Positions 9,056-17,834 of a DNA stretch of 64,000 nucleotides are shown here, piece after piece. The notes under the pieces are model-generated. The model did not search any database. It saw nothing but the letters and a program-made list of their open reading frames with translations, and had not been told where the DNA came from. Every line of letters starts with the position of its first letter. Positions within the stretch are counted from its first letter, which is position 1. Location of the stretch: assembly GCA_964245825.1 (NCBI GenBank), contig CAXTNT010000012.1, positions 1-64,000 of the forward strand, written 5' to 3'. Source of the stretch: CAJCIY01 sp964245825 (GTDB lineage: Bacteria > Actinomycetota > Actinomycetes > Mycobacteriales > CAJCIY01). The position numbers and the translations under genes were made by a program.

Positions 9056-10356
9056 GCATCTTGGCCGTGGGGCTGTCCCATCGCAGCGCCCCGACCGGCG
9101 TACTGGAGGACGTCACCGCCGGTCTCGGCGACCCGGTGAAGCTGCTGCACGAGGTCGCCGCCGGGGCGCACGTGGCGGAAGCCGCGGTCCTGGTGACCTG
9201 CAACCGGGTCGAGGTCTACGCTCATGTCACCGCCTTCCACGGCGGTCATCTCGACGTCACCGACGCCCTGGCCAGGGTCAGCGGCGTCCCGGTCGAGACG
9301 CTCCAACCCCACCTCTACGTCGACTACGACGAGCGCGCGGTCCGGCACCTGTTCGCCGTCGCCTGCGGGCTCGACTCGATGCTCGTCGGGGAGGCCCAGA
9401 TCCTCGGTCAGCTGCGGGCGGCGCTCAAGCTCGCGCAGGCGGAGAGCACCGTCGGCCAGGTGCTGGGCGAGGCCCTGCGGCACGCCCTGCGGACCGGCAA
9501 GCGCGCCCGGACCGAGACCGGCATCGACGCGGCGGGCGCGTCGCTGGTCTCGCTCGCCCTCGACCGCGCCCGTGCCGTCCTCGGACCGCTCACCGGCCGG
9601 TCCAGCGTCCTCGTCGGCGCCGGCTCCACCGGTGCGCTCGCGGGCACGACGTTGCGCCGCAACGGGGTCGGCGCCCTCACCGTGGTCAACCGTGGGCCCG
9701 AGCGGGCCGCCCGGCTGGCGGAGCGGCTGGGAGGCACGGCCCGGCCGTTCGACCAGCTCGCCGACGCGCTCGTCGACGCGGACCTGGTCGTCAGCGCGAC
9801 CGCGTCCGTCGGCATCGTCTTCGGCACCGACGTGGTCGCCGCGGCCATGCACTCGCGCCCGGACCGGCCGCTGGTGGTGCTCGACCTCGCCCTGCCGCAC
9901 GATGTCGAGCCCGCCGTCGGGGAGCTTCCCGGCGTCACCCGTATCGACCTGGACGCGCTGCGCACTGCCGGCGGTGACGGGCAGAGCGGTCGCGACGTGG
10001 AGGCAGCCCGCGCCATCGTCGCCGCGGAGGTGGCCGGCTACCTGGGGTGGCAGCGCGCGGTGCGGGTCGCGCCCACGGTGGTGGCCCTGCGTACGCAGGC
10101 GGAGGCACTGGTCCGCAGTGAGATGGAGCGGCTCACCAGCCGGGTACCCGACCTCGACGAGCCGGTCCGGGCCGAGGTGGCCGACACCGTGCGGCGGGTG
10201 GTGGAGAAGCTGATCCACGCCCCAACCGTCCGGGTCAAGGAACTCGCCAGCGAGGCCGGCGGCGACGTGTACGCAGACGCGCTGCGGGAGCTGTTCGACC
10301 TGCCGCGGGTGCTGCCCGGTGCCGTCGCCCACGGCGCCGACGAGGACCCGTCGTGA
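9052..10356 (+). CDS. hemA: Glutamyl-tRNA reductase
   Basis: 434 residues. First enzyme of the C5 route: reduces glutamyl-tRNA to glutamate-1-semialdehyde with NADPH. The catalytic Cys is in VLVTCNRVEVYA (about residue 50); the substrate-binding block GLDSMLVGEAQILGQLR follows, then the Rossmann segment SVLVGAGSTGALA and a helical C-terminal dimerisation domain. The GTG start overlaps the rex stop by 4 bases and its own stop overlaps hemC by 4, so translation is coupled through the operon. With hemL in the same window the C5 pathway, not the ALA synthase route, is used. Confidence 0.97.
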   Translation: MSILAVGLSHRSAPTGVLEDVTAGLGDPVKLLHEVAAGAHVAEAAVLVTCNRVEVYAHVTAFHGGHLDVTDALARVSGVPVETLQPHLYVDYDERAVRHLFAVACGLDSMLVGEAQILGQLRAALKLAQAESTVGQVLGEALRHALRTGKRARTETGIDAAGASLVSLALDRARAVLGPLTGRSSVLVGAGSTGALAGTTLRRNGVGALTVVNRGPERAARLAERLGGTARPFDQLADALVDADLVVSATASVGIVFGTDVVAAAMHSRPDRPLVVLDLALPHDVEPAVGELPGVTRIDLDALRTAGGDGQSGRDVEAARAIVAAEVAGYLGWQRAVRVAPTVVALRTQAEALVRSEMERLTSRVPDLDEPVRAEVADTVRRVVEKLIHAPTVRVKELASEAGGDVYADALRELFDLPRVLPGAVAHGADEDPS

Positions 10357-11327
10357 GCGCCGTGACCGCCGCCAGGCGGACGCTGCTGCTGGGCACCCGC
10401 GCGTCGACCCTCGCCAGCACCCAGTCGCAGCAGGTGGCGGTCGCGTTGGAGGCGGCCGTGCCCGGCCTGCGGGTGCAGCTCGCGCCGGTGACCACCCAGG
10501 GCGACACCGACCCACGCTCGCTCGCGCAGATCGGCGGCACCGGGGTGTTCGCCGCTGCGCTCCGGACCGCGGTGCTCGCCGGCCAGGTCGACCTCGCCGT
10601 GCACTCGCTCAAAGACCTGCCCGTGGCGCAGCCCGCTGGCCTCGTCGTCGCGGCCGTCCCGTCCCGGGCCGACCCCCGAGACGCCCTCGTGGCGCGGGAC
10701 AGCCACACGCTCGCCACCCTGCCCGCGGGCGCCCGCGTCGGGACGGGCTCGCCGCGCCGGGCGAGCCAGCTGCAGGCGCTGCGGCCCGAGCTGCACGTCG
10801 TCGACGTCCGGGGCAACGTCGACACCCGGCTCGCGATGGTCGCGTCCGGCCGACTCGACGCGGTGGTGCTGGCGGTGGCCGGCCTGTCCCGGCTGGGGCG
10901 GCTGGGGGAGGCCACCGAGGTCTTCGACGCCGACGCGTTGCTGCCCGCTCCCGGCCAGGGCGCGCTCGCGGTGGAGTGCCGCGGGGAGGACACCGACCTC
11001 GTCGCGCTGCTGGTCGACGGGCTCGAGGACGTGACCACCCGCCTCGAGGTCACTGCCGAGCGGGCGGTGCTCGCCGGTCTCGCGGCGGGCTGCAGCACCC
11101 CGGTCGGCGCCTTGGCGCGGCGCACGGCCGAACGGCTGGTGCTCACCGCAACGGTCGGCGGAGCCCTCCGCGTGCGGGACGATGGACAGCACGACACGCA
11201 CGACACGCACGGGACGGCGGGCGCCGAGGCGCTCGGCCGCGACGTCGCGGCACAGCTGCTGGCGAGGGGCGCGCGCGCGTACCTCGACAGCTCGGACGGA
11301 AGCGGCACAGCGATGGGAACGCACTGA
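10353..11327 (+). CDS. hemC: Porphobilinogen deaminase (hydroxymethylbilane synthase)
   Basis: 324 residues. Joins four porphobilinogens into hydroxymethylbilane. Seen are the N-terminal LLGTRASTLASTQSQQVA, the catalytic block VDLAVHSLKDLPV with its Asp/Lys, GSPRRASQL, and the dipyrromethane cofactor Cys in LAAGCSTPVGALA (about residue 250). Length is usual for the family. Overlaps hemA and hemD by 4 bases or fewer on each side. Confidence 0.97.
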   Translation: MSAVTAARRTLLLGTRASTLASTQSQQVAVALEAAVPGLRVQLAPVTTQGDTDPRSLAQIGGTGVFAAALRTAVLAGQVDLAVHSLKDLPVAQPAGLVVAAVPSRADPRDALVARDSHTLATLPAGARVGTGSPRRASQLQALRPELHVVDVRGNVDTRLAMVASGRLDAVVLAVAGLSRLGRLGEATEVFDADALLPAPGQGALAVECRGEDTDLVALLVDGLEDVTTRLEVTAERAVLAGLAAGCSTPVGALARRTAERLVLTATVGGALRVRDDGQHDTHDTHGTAGAEALGRDVAAQLLARGARAYLDSSDGSGTAMGTH

Positions 11328-12868
11328 TGGCAAGCAGGAAGAAGACGGCCGGGACGCTGGCACTCGTCGGCACCGGGACGGGCGACGCAGGTCTGCTGAC
11401 CGTCCGCGGCAGCGAGGTGCTCGGAACGGCCGCGTTGGTGGCAGGGCCGGGCCCGCTGGTCGAACGACTCGGCGCGCTCGCGCCCGCCGACGCCGAGCTG
11501 CGGCCGGACGCGCCGCTGGCCGAGATCGTGGCGGAGGTACGCGCCGGGCGCAGCGCCGTGGTCCTGGTGATGGGCGACGTCCTGGGCACGGTCGAGGGTC
11601 TGGCCGCGGCCAGGGCACTGGGCCGGGCCAAGGTTCCGTACGAGGTGGTGCCCGGCATCGCCGTCCCGCTGGCCGTCGCGGCCTACGCGGGTCTCGCGAC
11701 CGCCGGCGTGAGCACGCTGGCCGACGCGTCCGAGGACGTGGCCACGGACTGGGCCGCGCTCGCCGCAGCCCCCGGCACGCTCGTGCTGACCGTGCCGGCC
11801 GTCCGCGCGGCGAAGGTCGCGACGGCGCTGGTGGAGCACGGCCGGCGCGCCGACGAGCCCGCCACGGTCACCGTCGGCGGCGCCACCACGGCCCAGCGCA
11901 CCGTGACCGGCACCCTCGACACCGTGGGCCAGGCCGTCGAGGCCGCCCGGCTGTCGGGGGACGCGGTGCTGGTCGCCGGGCCCGCCGTCCCCGGCCGCGA
12001 CAAGCTGTCGTGGTGGGAGAGCCGGCCGCTGTTCGGCATGCGCGTGCTGGTGCCGCGTACCCGCGCCCAGGCGGGGGAGACCGCCGCGCTGCTGCGCGGC
12101 TACGGCGCCGACCCGCTGGAGGTGCCGACCATCGGAGTCGAGCCGCCGCGCTCACCCGCCCCGATGGAGCGGGCGATCAAGGGCCTGGTGTCGGGGCGCT
12201 ACCAGTGGGTCGCGTTCACCTCGACCAACGCCGTCCGGGCCGTGCGCGAGCACCTCGAAGGGGTCGGACTCGACGCCCGGGCCTTCGCCGGGGTGAAGCT
12301 CGCGGCGGTCGGCTCCGCCACGGCTGCCGCGCTCGCCGACTTCGGGCTGCGGGCCGACCTCGTCCCGACCGCAGACCAGTCCAGCGAGGGGCTGCTCGCC
12401 GACTTCCCCGACTACGACGACCTCTTCGACCCCCTCGACCGGGTGTTCCTGCCGCGGGCCGACATCTCCACCGAGACGCTGGTGGCCGGCCTCAAGGAGC
12501 GTGGCTGGGCGGTGGACGACGTCACCGCGTACCGGACGGTCCGGGCGAGCCCGCCGCCGGCCCCGGTGCGGGAGGCGATCAAGGGCGGCAAGGTGGACGC
12601 GGCGATGTTCACGTCGTCCTCGACCGTACGGAACCTGGTCGGCATCGCCGGCAAGCCGCACGAGAAGACGATCATCGCCTGCATCGGGCCGGCCACGGCG
12701 GCGACCGCCGCCGAGCTCGGACTGCGCGTCGACGTGACCCCGCGCGAGGCGACGGTGCCCGCGCTGGCGGCGGCGCTGGCCGAGTTCGTGGTCGCCCGGC
12801 GGGCCGAGCAGGCGCGCGCTCGCGAGCTGGCGCCGCCGGACAAGCCACGCAGCCGCGCCCGGCGGTGA
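11327..12868 (+). CDS. hemD: Uroporphyrinogen-III synthase with N-terminal tetrapyrrole methylase-like domain
   Basis: 513 residues, a two-domain fusion. Residues 1 to about 225 resemble an SAM-dependent tetrapyrrole methylase (CobA/CysG type), but the glycine loop is VGTGTGDAGLLTVRG instead of VGxGPGD, and other methylase blocks look eroded, so this half may not bind SAM normally. Residues about 235-500 are HemD: RVLVPRTRAQAGETAALL, VAFTSTNAVRAVREHL, AAVGSATAAAL and MFTSSSTVRNLVG. HemD closes hydroxymethylbilane to uroporphyrinogen III. Mycobacteria carry the same fusion. The ATG overlaps the hemC stop by one base (ATGA type); hemB overlaps its stop. Confidence 0.93.
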   Translation: MASRKKTAGTLALVGTGTGDAGLLTVRGSEVLGTAALVAGPGPLVERLGALAPADAELRPDAPLAEIVAEVRAGRSAVVLVMGDVLGTVEGLAAARALGRAKVPYEVVPGIAVPLAVAAYAGLATAGVSTLADASEDVATDWAALAAAPGTLVLTVPAVRAAKVATALVEHGRRADEPATVTVGGATTAQRTVTGTLDTVGQAVEAARLSGDAVLVAGPAVPGRDKLSWWESRPLFGMRVLVPRTRAQAGETAALLRGYGADPLEVPTIGVEPPRSPAPMERAIKGLVSGRYQWVAFTSTNAVRAVREHLEGVGLDARAFAGVKLAAVGSATAAALADFGLRADLVPTADQSSEGLLADFPDYDDLFDPLDRVFLPRADISTETLVAGLKERGWAVDDVTAYRTVRASPPPAPVREAIKGGKVDAAMFTSSSTVRNLVGIAGKPHEKTIIACIGPATAATAAELGLRVDVTPREATVPALAAALAEFVVARRAEQARARELAPPDKPRSRARR

Positions 12869-13851
12869 CCGGCTTCCCGGTCGTCCGGCCCCGGCGGCTG
12901 CGCCGGACGCCCGCGCTCCGCCGGCTGGTGGCCGACGTGGCGCTGGCGCCGGCCGACCTGGTGCTGCCGTTGTTCGTCAAGGAGGGCATCGCCGACCCGT
13001 ACCCGATCGCGTCGATGCCGGGCGTCGTCCAGCACACCCGCGAGTCGCTGCGCAAGGCCGCCCACGAGGCGGTGGAGGCCGGCGTCGGCGGCCTGATCCT
13101 GTTCGGCATCCCCACGGCCAAGGACGCGCGCGGCTCGGGCGCGGACGCCGCCGACGGGATCGTGCAGCTCGCCCTGGCCGACCTGGTCGCCGACGGCGTC
13201 GCCGGCGAGACCGTGCTGATGGCCGATCTCTGCCTGGACGAGTACACCGACCACGGGCACTGCGGCCTGCTGACCGCGGCGGGCGAGGTCGACAACGACG
13301 CGACCCTCGACAGGTACGCCGCGATCGCGGTCGCACAGGCCACCGCGGGCGCCGCGGTCGTCGCGCCCAGCGGCATGATGGACGGCCAGGTCGGCGCGAT
13401 CCGCGGGGCGCTCGACGCGGCGGGGTTCGCCGAGGTCGCGGTCCTGGCCTACAGCGTCAAGTACGCGTCGGGGTTCTACGGTCCGTTCCGCGACGCCGCC
13501 GAGTGCGCGCCCCAGTTCGGGGACCGGTCGGCCTACCAGCAGGATCCGGCCCGACGGGCCGCCGAGGCCCTGCGCGAGGTGGCGCTCGACCTCGCCGAGG
13601 GGGCCGACGCGGTGATGGTGAAGCCCGCGCTGCCCTATCTGGACGTGCTCGCGGCGGTGCGCGCGGCCGTCGACGTGCCGGTCTTCGCGTACCAGGTCAG
13701 CGGCGAGTACGCGATGGTCGAGGCGGCCGCCGCGCAGGGCTGGGTCGACCGCGACCGGGTGATCGCCGAGACGCTGCTGGGGATCAAGCGCGCCGGCGCC
13801 GACGCGATCCTCACCTACTGGGCCACCGAGGTCGCGCACCGCCTGCGCTGA
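12865..13851 (+). CDS. hemB: Delta-aminolevulinic acid dehydratase (porphobilinogen synthase)
   Basis: 328 residues. Condenses two 5-aminolevulinates to porphobilinogen. The two active-site lysines are in YSVKYASGFYGPFRDA and VMVKPALPYLD. The metal-site segment reads DLCLDEYTDHGHCG: it keeps two of the three zinc-type Cys but has Asp at the middle position, a mixed form also met in other actinobacteria. The GTG at 12865 overlaps the hemD stop by 4 bases. Last gene of the rex-hem operon; hemL follows after two unrelated genes. Confidence 0.96.
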   Translation: MTGFPVVRPRRLRRTPALRRLVADVALAPADLVLPLFVKEGIADPYPIASMPGVVQHTRESLRKAAHEAVEAGVGGLILFGIPTAKDARGSGADAADGIVQLALADLVADGVAGETVLMADLCLDEYTDHGHCGLLTAAGEVDNDATLDRYAAIAVAQATAGAAVVAPSGMMDGQVGAIRGALDAAGFAEVAVLAYSVKYASGFYGPFRDAAECAPQFGDRSAYQQDPARRAAEALREVALDLAEGADAVMVKPALPYLDVLAAVRAAVDVPVFAYQVSGEYAMVEAAAAQGWVDRDRVIAETLLGIKRAGADAILTYWATEVAHRLR

Positions 13852-13852
13852 C

Positions 13853-13879
13853 GGCCCGGCCGGCCGCTGTCGTCGGGCC
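13853..13879. terminator. Possible hairpin terminator after hemB
   Basis: GGCCCG and CGGGCC form a 6-bp stem around a loop that itself contains GGCCGGCC. It starts 1 base after the hemB stop. Stem is short and there is no T-run, so the call is weak. Confidence 0.3.
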
Positions 13880-13895
13880 CTGGCAGGCTCCGGCC

Positions 13896-14519
13896 ATGAG
13901 CAAGGGGCGGCTGGAGGCGTTCAGCGACGGCGTCTTTGCGATCATCGTGACGCTGCTGGTGCTCGACCTGCACGCGCCGACCGGCGGCGAGTCGGTGCTG
14001 CACGCGGTGAACCGGCAGCTGCCGCAGCTGGCCGTCTACGTCGTCGCGTTCCTCATGGTGGGCGTCACCTGGATCAACCACCACGCGATGTTCCGCGCGA
14101 TCGGGCGGGTGGACCGCACGATCACCGTGCTGAACCTGTTGCTGCTGATGTTCCTGGCGCTGACCCCGTGGGGCGCCGACCTCGCCGCGGACGGACTGCG
14201 CCGAGGTGGCTCCGACGGGAGACAGGGGATCCTCGCGTTCACGGTGATCTTCCTGCTTGCCTCGGTGATGTTCACCCTGCTCTGGCACCGGGCCACCCGC
14301 GCCCACGCCGGTGTCCTGGCCGACGACATCGACCCGGCGGCCGCCCGGGCCCAGCTGCCGGGGTTCGGCATCGGTGTCGTCGTCTATATCGGCTTCTGCG
14401 GGCTCAGCCTCGTGCTGCCGTGGCTGGTTGTCGCCGGCCATGCCGTCGTCGCGTCGTACTACCTGGGCGACCGGCTGCCCGTGGACCAGATGCGCCGTCA
14501 GGCGGCGGGCACCTCGTAG
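13896..14519 (+). CDS. TMEM175-family (DUF1211) membrane protein, putative K+ channel
   Basis: 207 residues with about five to six hydrophobic segments. The family signature is at the N-terminus: RLEAFSDGVFAIIVTLLVLDL, in which the FSDGVFAI core lines the pore in bacterial TMEM175 channels. Further segments are AVYVVAFLMVGVTWINHHAM, ITVLNLLLLMFLALTPW and a C-terminal pair. Bacterial members form tetrameric potassium channels. The ATG is chosen because the signature begins just after it. Its 3' end overlaps the convergent PEBP gene by 22 bases. Confidence 0.85.
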   Translation: MSKGRLEAFSDGVFAIIVTLLVLDLHAPTGGESVLHAVNRQLPQLAVYVVAFLMVGVTWINHHAMFRAIGRVDRTITVLNLLLLMFLALTPWGADLAADGLRRGGSDGRQGILAFTVIFLLASVMFTLLWHRATRAHAGVLADDIDPAAARAQLPGFGIGVVVYIGFCGLSLVLPWLVVAGHAVVASYYLGDRLPVDQMRRQAAGTS

Positions 14520-14980
14520 GTGCCGATCAGCTCGCCCTTGGCCAGCACGTGGCTGCCGGTGTTGAAGCGGAAGAATGCGTACGTGGCCGAGGCGTCGATG
14601 CCGGCGGACTCGACATCCAGTGCCCACACGGTGAAGTGGTAGTGGTGGACGCCGTGCCCGGGCGGCGGGGCCATGCCGCCCCACGCGCTCTGGCCCCAGT
14701 CGGTGTAGCCCTCGATGCCCTCGGTCGCGTGGCCGCCGTACCCGGCTGGGATCGACGTGGTGGTAGCCGGCAGGTCGAACAGCACCCAGTGCACGAAGCC
14801 GATGTCGGTGGGCGCGTCCGGGTCGTAGCAGGTCACGGCGAAGCTCTTGGTGCCGTCGGGCGCGCCGGTCCACGACAGGTCGGGGCTGACATCGTGCCCG
14901 CCGGCCGCGGTGTGCGCGGCCGAGGCCGGGATGGGCTGGCCGGGCTCGAAGAGGGTGCTGGTCACGGTGAGATCGCTCAT
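14498..14980 (-). CDS. YbhB/YbcL-type PEBP (Raf kinase inhibitor-like) protein
   Basis: 160 residues, the full length of a bacterial phosphatidylethanolamine-binding-protein fold. Seen are SPDLSWTGAPDGTKSFAV, the ligand-pocket motif CYDPDAPT, FVHWVLFDLPA and the His-rich HGVHHYHFTVWALD. No signal peptide. Cellular role in bacteria is unknown. It ends inside the last 22 bases of the TMEM175 gene on the other strand. Confidence 0.9.
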   Translation of the reverse strand: MSDLTVTSTLFEPGQPIPASAAHTAAGGHDVSPDLSWTGAPDGTKSFAVTCYDPDAPTDIGFVHWVLFDLPATTTSIPAGYGGHATEGIEGYTDWGQSAWGGMAPPPGHGVHHYHFTVWALDVESAGIDASATYAFFRFNTGSHVLAKGELIGTYEVPAA

Positions 14981-15010
14981 GCAGCGCGCCTACCCCGGGC
15001 GGGCGCCTGG

Positions 15011-15016
15011 GACACT
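15011..15016 (+). promoter_or_regulatory. Possible -10 element GACACT of hemL
   Basis: GACACT lies 6 bases before the GTG at 15023, the leaderless spacing seen elsewhere, although the first base departs from TANNNT. No ribosome binding site is visible at hemL. Confidence 0.3.
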
Positions 15017-15022
15017 GCAGAC

Positions 15023-16363
15023 GTGACCTCCCGCGATGACGCGCCCGGCCGGTACCCGTTCGAGGCACCCGCGTCGGAGGCGCTCTTCGCGCGGGCCCGG
15101 GCGGTGATCCCCGGCGGCGTCAACTCTCCCGTACGCGCGTTCCACGCCGTCGGGGGCACGCCCCGCTTCATCGACCATGCGTACGGCCCGTACCTGCTCG
15201 ACGCGGACGGCCGCGAGTACGTCGACCTCGTCTGCTCCTGGGGGCCGATGCTGCTCGGCCACGCCCACCCCGCGGTGGTCGAGGCGTTGCGCGAGGCGGC
15301 CGGCAAGGGGACGAGCTACGGGATGCCGTCGGCCGGGGAAGTCGAGCTGGCGGAGCTGATCCGCGCCCGGGTGCCCGCGGCCGAGGAGCTGCGACTGGTG
15401 AACTCCGGCACCGAGGCCACGATGAGTGCGATCCGGCTCGCCCGCGGGGTGACGGGCCGGCGGGTGGTGGTCAAGTTCGCCGGCTGCTACCACGGTCACG
15501 TCGACGCGCTGCTGGTCGCCGCCGGCTCGGGGCTCGCGACGTTCGCCACCCCGGACACGCCGGGGGTGACCGGCGCCGAGGCGGCCTCGACGATCGTGCT
15601 CCCGTACAACGACGTCGCGGCCGTGGAGGCCGCCTTCGCCGAGCACGGCGAGGAGATCGCCTGCGTGATCACCGAGGCCTGCGCCGCCAACATGGGCGTC
15701 GTGCCGCCCGCGCCCGGCTTCAACGCCGCCCTGCAGGCGCTGTGCACGCGCCACGGCGCGCTGCTCGTGCTCGACGAGGTGATGACCGGGTTCCGGGTGT
15801 CGCCGGCCGGGTGGTGGGGGCTGGAGGGTGCGCGCGAGGGCTGGGCGCCGGACCTGTTCACCTTCGGCAAGGTGATGGGCGGCGGCCTGCCGGCCGCGGC
15901 GTTCGGCGGCCGGGCGGAGGTGATGGCGCACCTCGCGCCGGCCGGCCCCGTCTACCAGGCGGGGACGCTCTCGGGGAACCCGCTCGCGGTCGCGGCGGGG
16001 ATCGCGACGCTGCGGCACGCCACGGACGAGGTCTACGCGACGGTCGACGCCCGCGCCGCGGAGGTGGCCGCGCTGACGGCGAAGGCACTGGAGACGGCCG
16101 GGGTCGCGTACCGGCTCCAGACCGGCGGGTCGCTGTTCTCCTTCTTCTGGAACGACGGCGAGGACGTGCCCGACTTCGCGGTGGCGCGGCGGCAGAGCAC
16201 GCAGCGGTACGCGGCCTTCTTCCACGCGATGCTCGCCGCCGGCGTGCACCTGCCGCCCAGCGCGTTCGAGGCGTGGTTCGTCGGGGCCAGCCACGACGAC
16301 GCGGCACTGGAACGGATCGACGCGGCGCTGCCGGCCGCCGCCCGGGCAGCAGCCGCCGCATGA
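15023..16363 (+). CDS. hemL: Glutamate-1-semialdehyde 2,1-aminomutase
   Basis: 446 residues, fold-type I PLP enzyme that turns glutamate-1-semialdehyde into 5-aminolevulinate, the step after HemA. Seen are RARAVIPGGVNSPVRAF, NSGTEATMSAIRLARG, KFAGCYHGHVDALLV, LVLDEVMTGFRV and the PLP lysine in FTFGKVMGGGLP (about residue 285), then YQAGTLSGNPLA. The GTG at 15023 gives a normal N-terminus. The stop overlaps the start of the phosphatase gene by 4 bases. Confidence 0.97.
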   Translation: MTSRDDAPGRYPFEAPASEALFARARAVIPGGVNSPVRAFHAVGGTPRFIDHAYGPYLLDADGREYVDLVCSWGPMLLGHAHPAVVEALREAAGKGTSYGMPSAGEVELAELIRARVPAAEELRLVNSGTEATMSAIRLARGVTGRRVVVKFAGCYHGHVDALLVAAGSGLATFATPDTPGVTGAEAASTIVLPYNDVAAVEAAFAEHGEEIACVITEACAANMGVVPPAPGFNAALQALCTRHGALLVLDEVMTGFRVSPAGWWGLEGAREGWAPDLFTFGKVMGGGLPAAAFGGRAEVMAHLAPAGPVYQAGTLSGNPLAVAAGIATLRHATDEVYATVDARAAEVAALTAKALETAGVAYRLQTGGSLFSFFWNDGEDVPDFAVARRQSTQRYAAFFHAMLAAGVHLPPSAFEAWFVGASHDDAALERIDAALPAAARAAAAA

Positions 16364-16986
16364 CCGGGACGGCCCGTACGACGATCCACCTGCTCCGGCA
16401 CGGCGAGGTCTTCAACCCCGACAAGGTGCTGTACGGCCGGCTGCCCGGCTTCCGGCTCTCGGCCGCGGGCGAGGAGATGGCGCGGGTGGCGGCGGCGTTC
16501 CTCGCGGGTCGCGACGTCACGGGGGTGTACGCCTCCCCGCTCGAGCGCGCCCAGCAGACCGCCGCGCCCCTGGCCGAGACGTTCGGGCTGGCCGTGGTGG
16601 TCGAACCCCGGGTGATCGAGAGCGAGAACGTCTTCGAGGGCACCCACGTCGGGGTCGGCGACGGCGTGCTCGCCGACCCGCGGACCTACCGCTACCTCTG
16701 GAACCCGCTGCGGCCGTCCTGGGGTGAGCCGTACCGGTCGATCGCGGACCGGGTGCTCGCGGCGGTCACCGACATCCGCGCCGAGCAGGCGGGCCACGAG
16801 GCCGTGGTCGTCACCCACCAGCTGCCCGTCGTCTGTGCGCGCCGGGCCTCCGAAGGGGTGCCGCTGGCCCACCACCCCGGCCACCGGCGATGCGGGCTCG
16901 CCTCCGTCACCAGCCTCGGCTTCGTCGGGGACCGGCTGGTCCGGATCGGGTACGCGGAGCCCGCCGCGGGCGTCGCGACCACCTGA
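16360..16986 (+). CDS. Histidine phosphatase family protein
   Basis: 208 residues of the phosphoglycerate-mutase-like superfamily. The phosphohistidine loop is HLLRHGEVFNP at residues 8-18; SPLERAQQTAAPLAE holds the conserved Arg, and VVVTHQLPVVC holds the second His. Likely a phosphatase rather than a mutase. Its place after hemL and before the TlpA/CcdA genes is the same in mycobacteria (Rv0525). ATG overlaps the hemL stop by 4 bases, so co-translated. Confidence 0.88.
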   Translation: MTGTARTTIHLLRHGEVFNPDKVLYGRLPGFRLSAAGEEMARVAAAFLAGRDVTGVYASPLERAQQTAAPLAETFGLAVVVEPRVIESENVFEGTHVGVGDGVLADPRTYRYLWNPLRPSWGEPYRSIADRVLAAVTDIRAEQAGHEAVVVTHQLPVVCARRASEGVPLAHHPGHRRCGLASVTSLGFVGDRLVRIGYAEPAAGVATT

Positions 16987-17024
16987 CCCCCGCCGCCGCC
17001 CCCTGACCCCCGCCCCCTCTTTCC

Positions 17025-17088
17025 CGCCGAGATGCGGCGTGTTCACCGCGACACGCCGCCCCGGGCGTACATCTGCCACATCTCGGCG
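17025..17088. terminator. Nested inverted repeat between convergent genes
   Basis: Outer arms CGCCGAGATG (17025-17034) and CATCTCGGCG (17079-17088) are perfect; inside them CGGCGTG (17035-17041) pairs with CACGCCG (17052-17058), leaving a side segment on the 3' side. It lies between the histidine phosphatase and the convergent SGNH gene, so a two-way terminator is likely; it may also be a member of a mobile palindrome family. Confidence 0.5.
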
Positions 17089-17122
17089 AGGAGATGCTGG
17101 GGCGGCGGGGTGGGGTGGGGGA

Positions 17123-17779
17123 TTAGAGGAGGGTCGCGACGAGCGGGGTCAGGACGTCGGCGATCTGCCGGTAGCCCAGCGGCGTCGGGTGTACGCCGTC
17201 GGCGCCCAGCACGCCCGCCGAGACCTCCCCGGTCGGGGCCAATGCGCTGTGGAGGTCGGCGAGCACCGCACCGCGGCCCGCCGCCAGGGCCGGCAACCCG
17301 GCGTTCACGTCCGCGACGGACGGTGACCCATAGAAGGGCCCGCCGTGACCCATCGGCGGGATCGTCCAGGTCAGCACCCGGGCGCCGGTGGCGACGACGG
17401 CGCCCAGCAGCACGTCCAGCCGCCCGAGCAGGTCGCCGGCGAACTCGACGCGCTGGTCGGCGTCGAACTCGTCGTACGTCAGGTGGAACGGCCGCCCCGG
17501 CGCCCAGCGCTGGATGACGTCGTTCGTGCCGCCCTGGACCACCACCACCTCCGCGCGCGGGCCGTCGGCCACGAGGGCGGCGATCTCCTCGACCCGCCAG
17601 CCGGGATGACCGTCGTGGCGGACGGCTGCCGACTCCGGGGCCGCGTTGGCGCTCGAGGAGCCCAGCCAGCGCAGGCCGGGCAGCGCGTCGGCCACGAGCG
17701 CGCGCCAGCCGCCGGGGGTGTCGCCCGGCCAGCTGACACCGCAGGTCAGCGAGTCGCCGAGCGCCCAGACGGTGGTCAC
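17123..17779 (-). CDS. SGNH/GDSL-type esterase/lipase
   Basis: 218 residues. The four SGNH blocks are present: ALGDSLTCG near the start (nucleophile Ser), the Gly segment around SSSANAAPESAAVR, VVVQGGTNDVIQRW (block III Asn) and the DGVHPTPLGY block near the C-terminus (catalytic Asp and His). No signal peptide from the chosen GTG at 17779, so probably cytoplasmic; the frame runs open further upstream but into the divergent TlpA gene. Substrate unknown. It is divergent from the cytochrome c maturation operon with about 55 bases between starts. Confidence 0.8.
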   Translation of the reverse strand: MTTVWALGDSLTCGVSWPGDTPGGWRALVADALPGLRWLGSSSANAAPESAAVRHDGHPGWRVEEIAALVADGPRAEVVVVQGGTNDVIQRWAPGRPFHLTYDEFDADQRVEFAGDLLGRLDVLLGAVVATGARVLTWTIPPMGHGGPFYGSPSVADVNAGLPALAAGRGAVLADLHSALAPTGEVSAGVLGADGVHPTPLGYRQIADVLTPLVATLL

Positions 17780-17822
17780 CCACAGGAGCCTGCCAGCGGT
17801 CGCCCAGGCGTGGCGCAACACG

Positions 17823-17828
17823 GATACT
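17823..17828 (+). promoter_or_regulatory. -10 element GATACT of the cytochrome c maturation operon
   Basis: GATACT lies 6 bases before the GTG at 17835, giving leaderless spacing. This decides the start of the TlpA-like gene over the in-frame GTG at 17829, which would fall inside the spacer. Confidence 0.4.
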
Positions 17829-17834
17829 GTGCCG

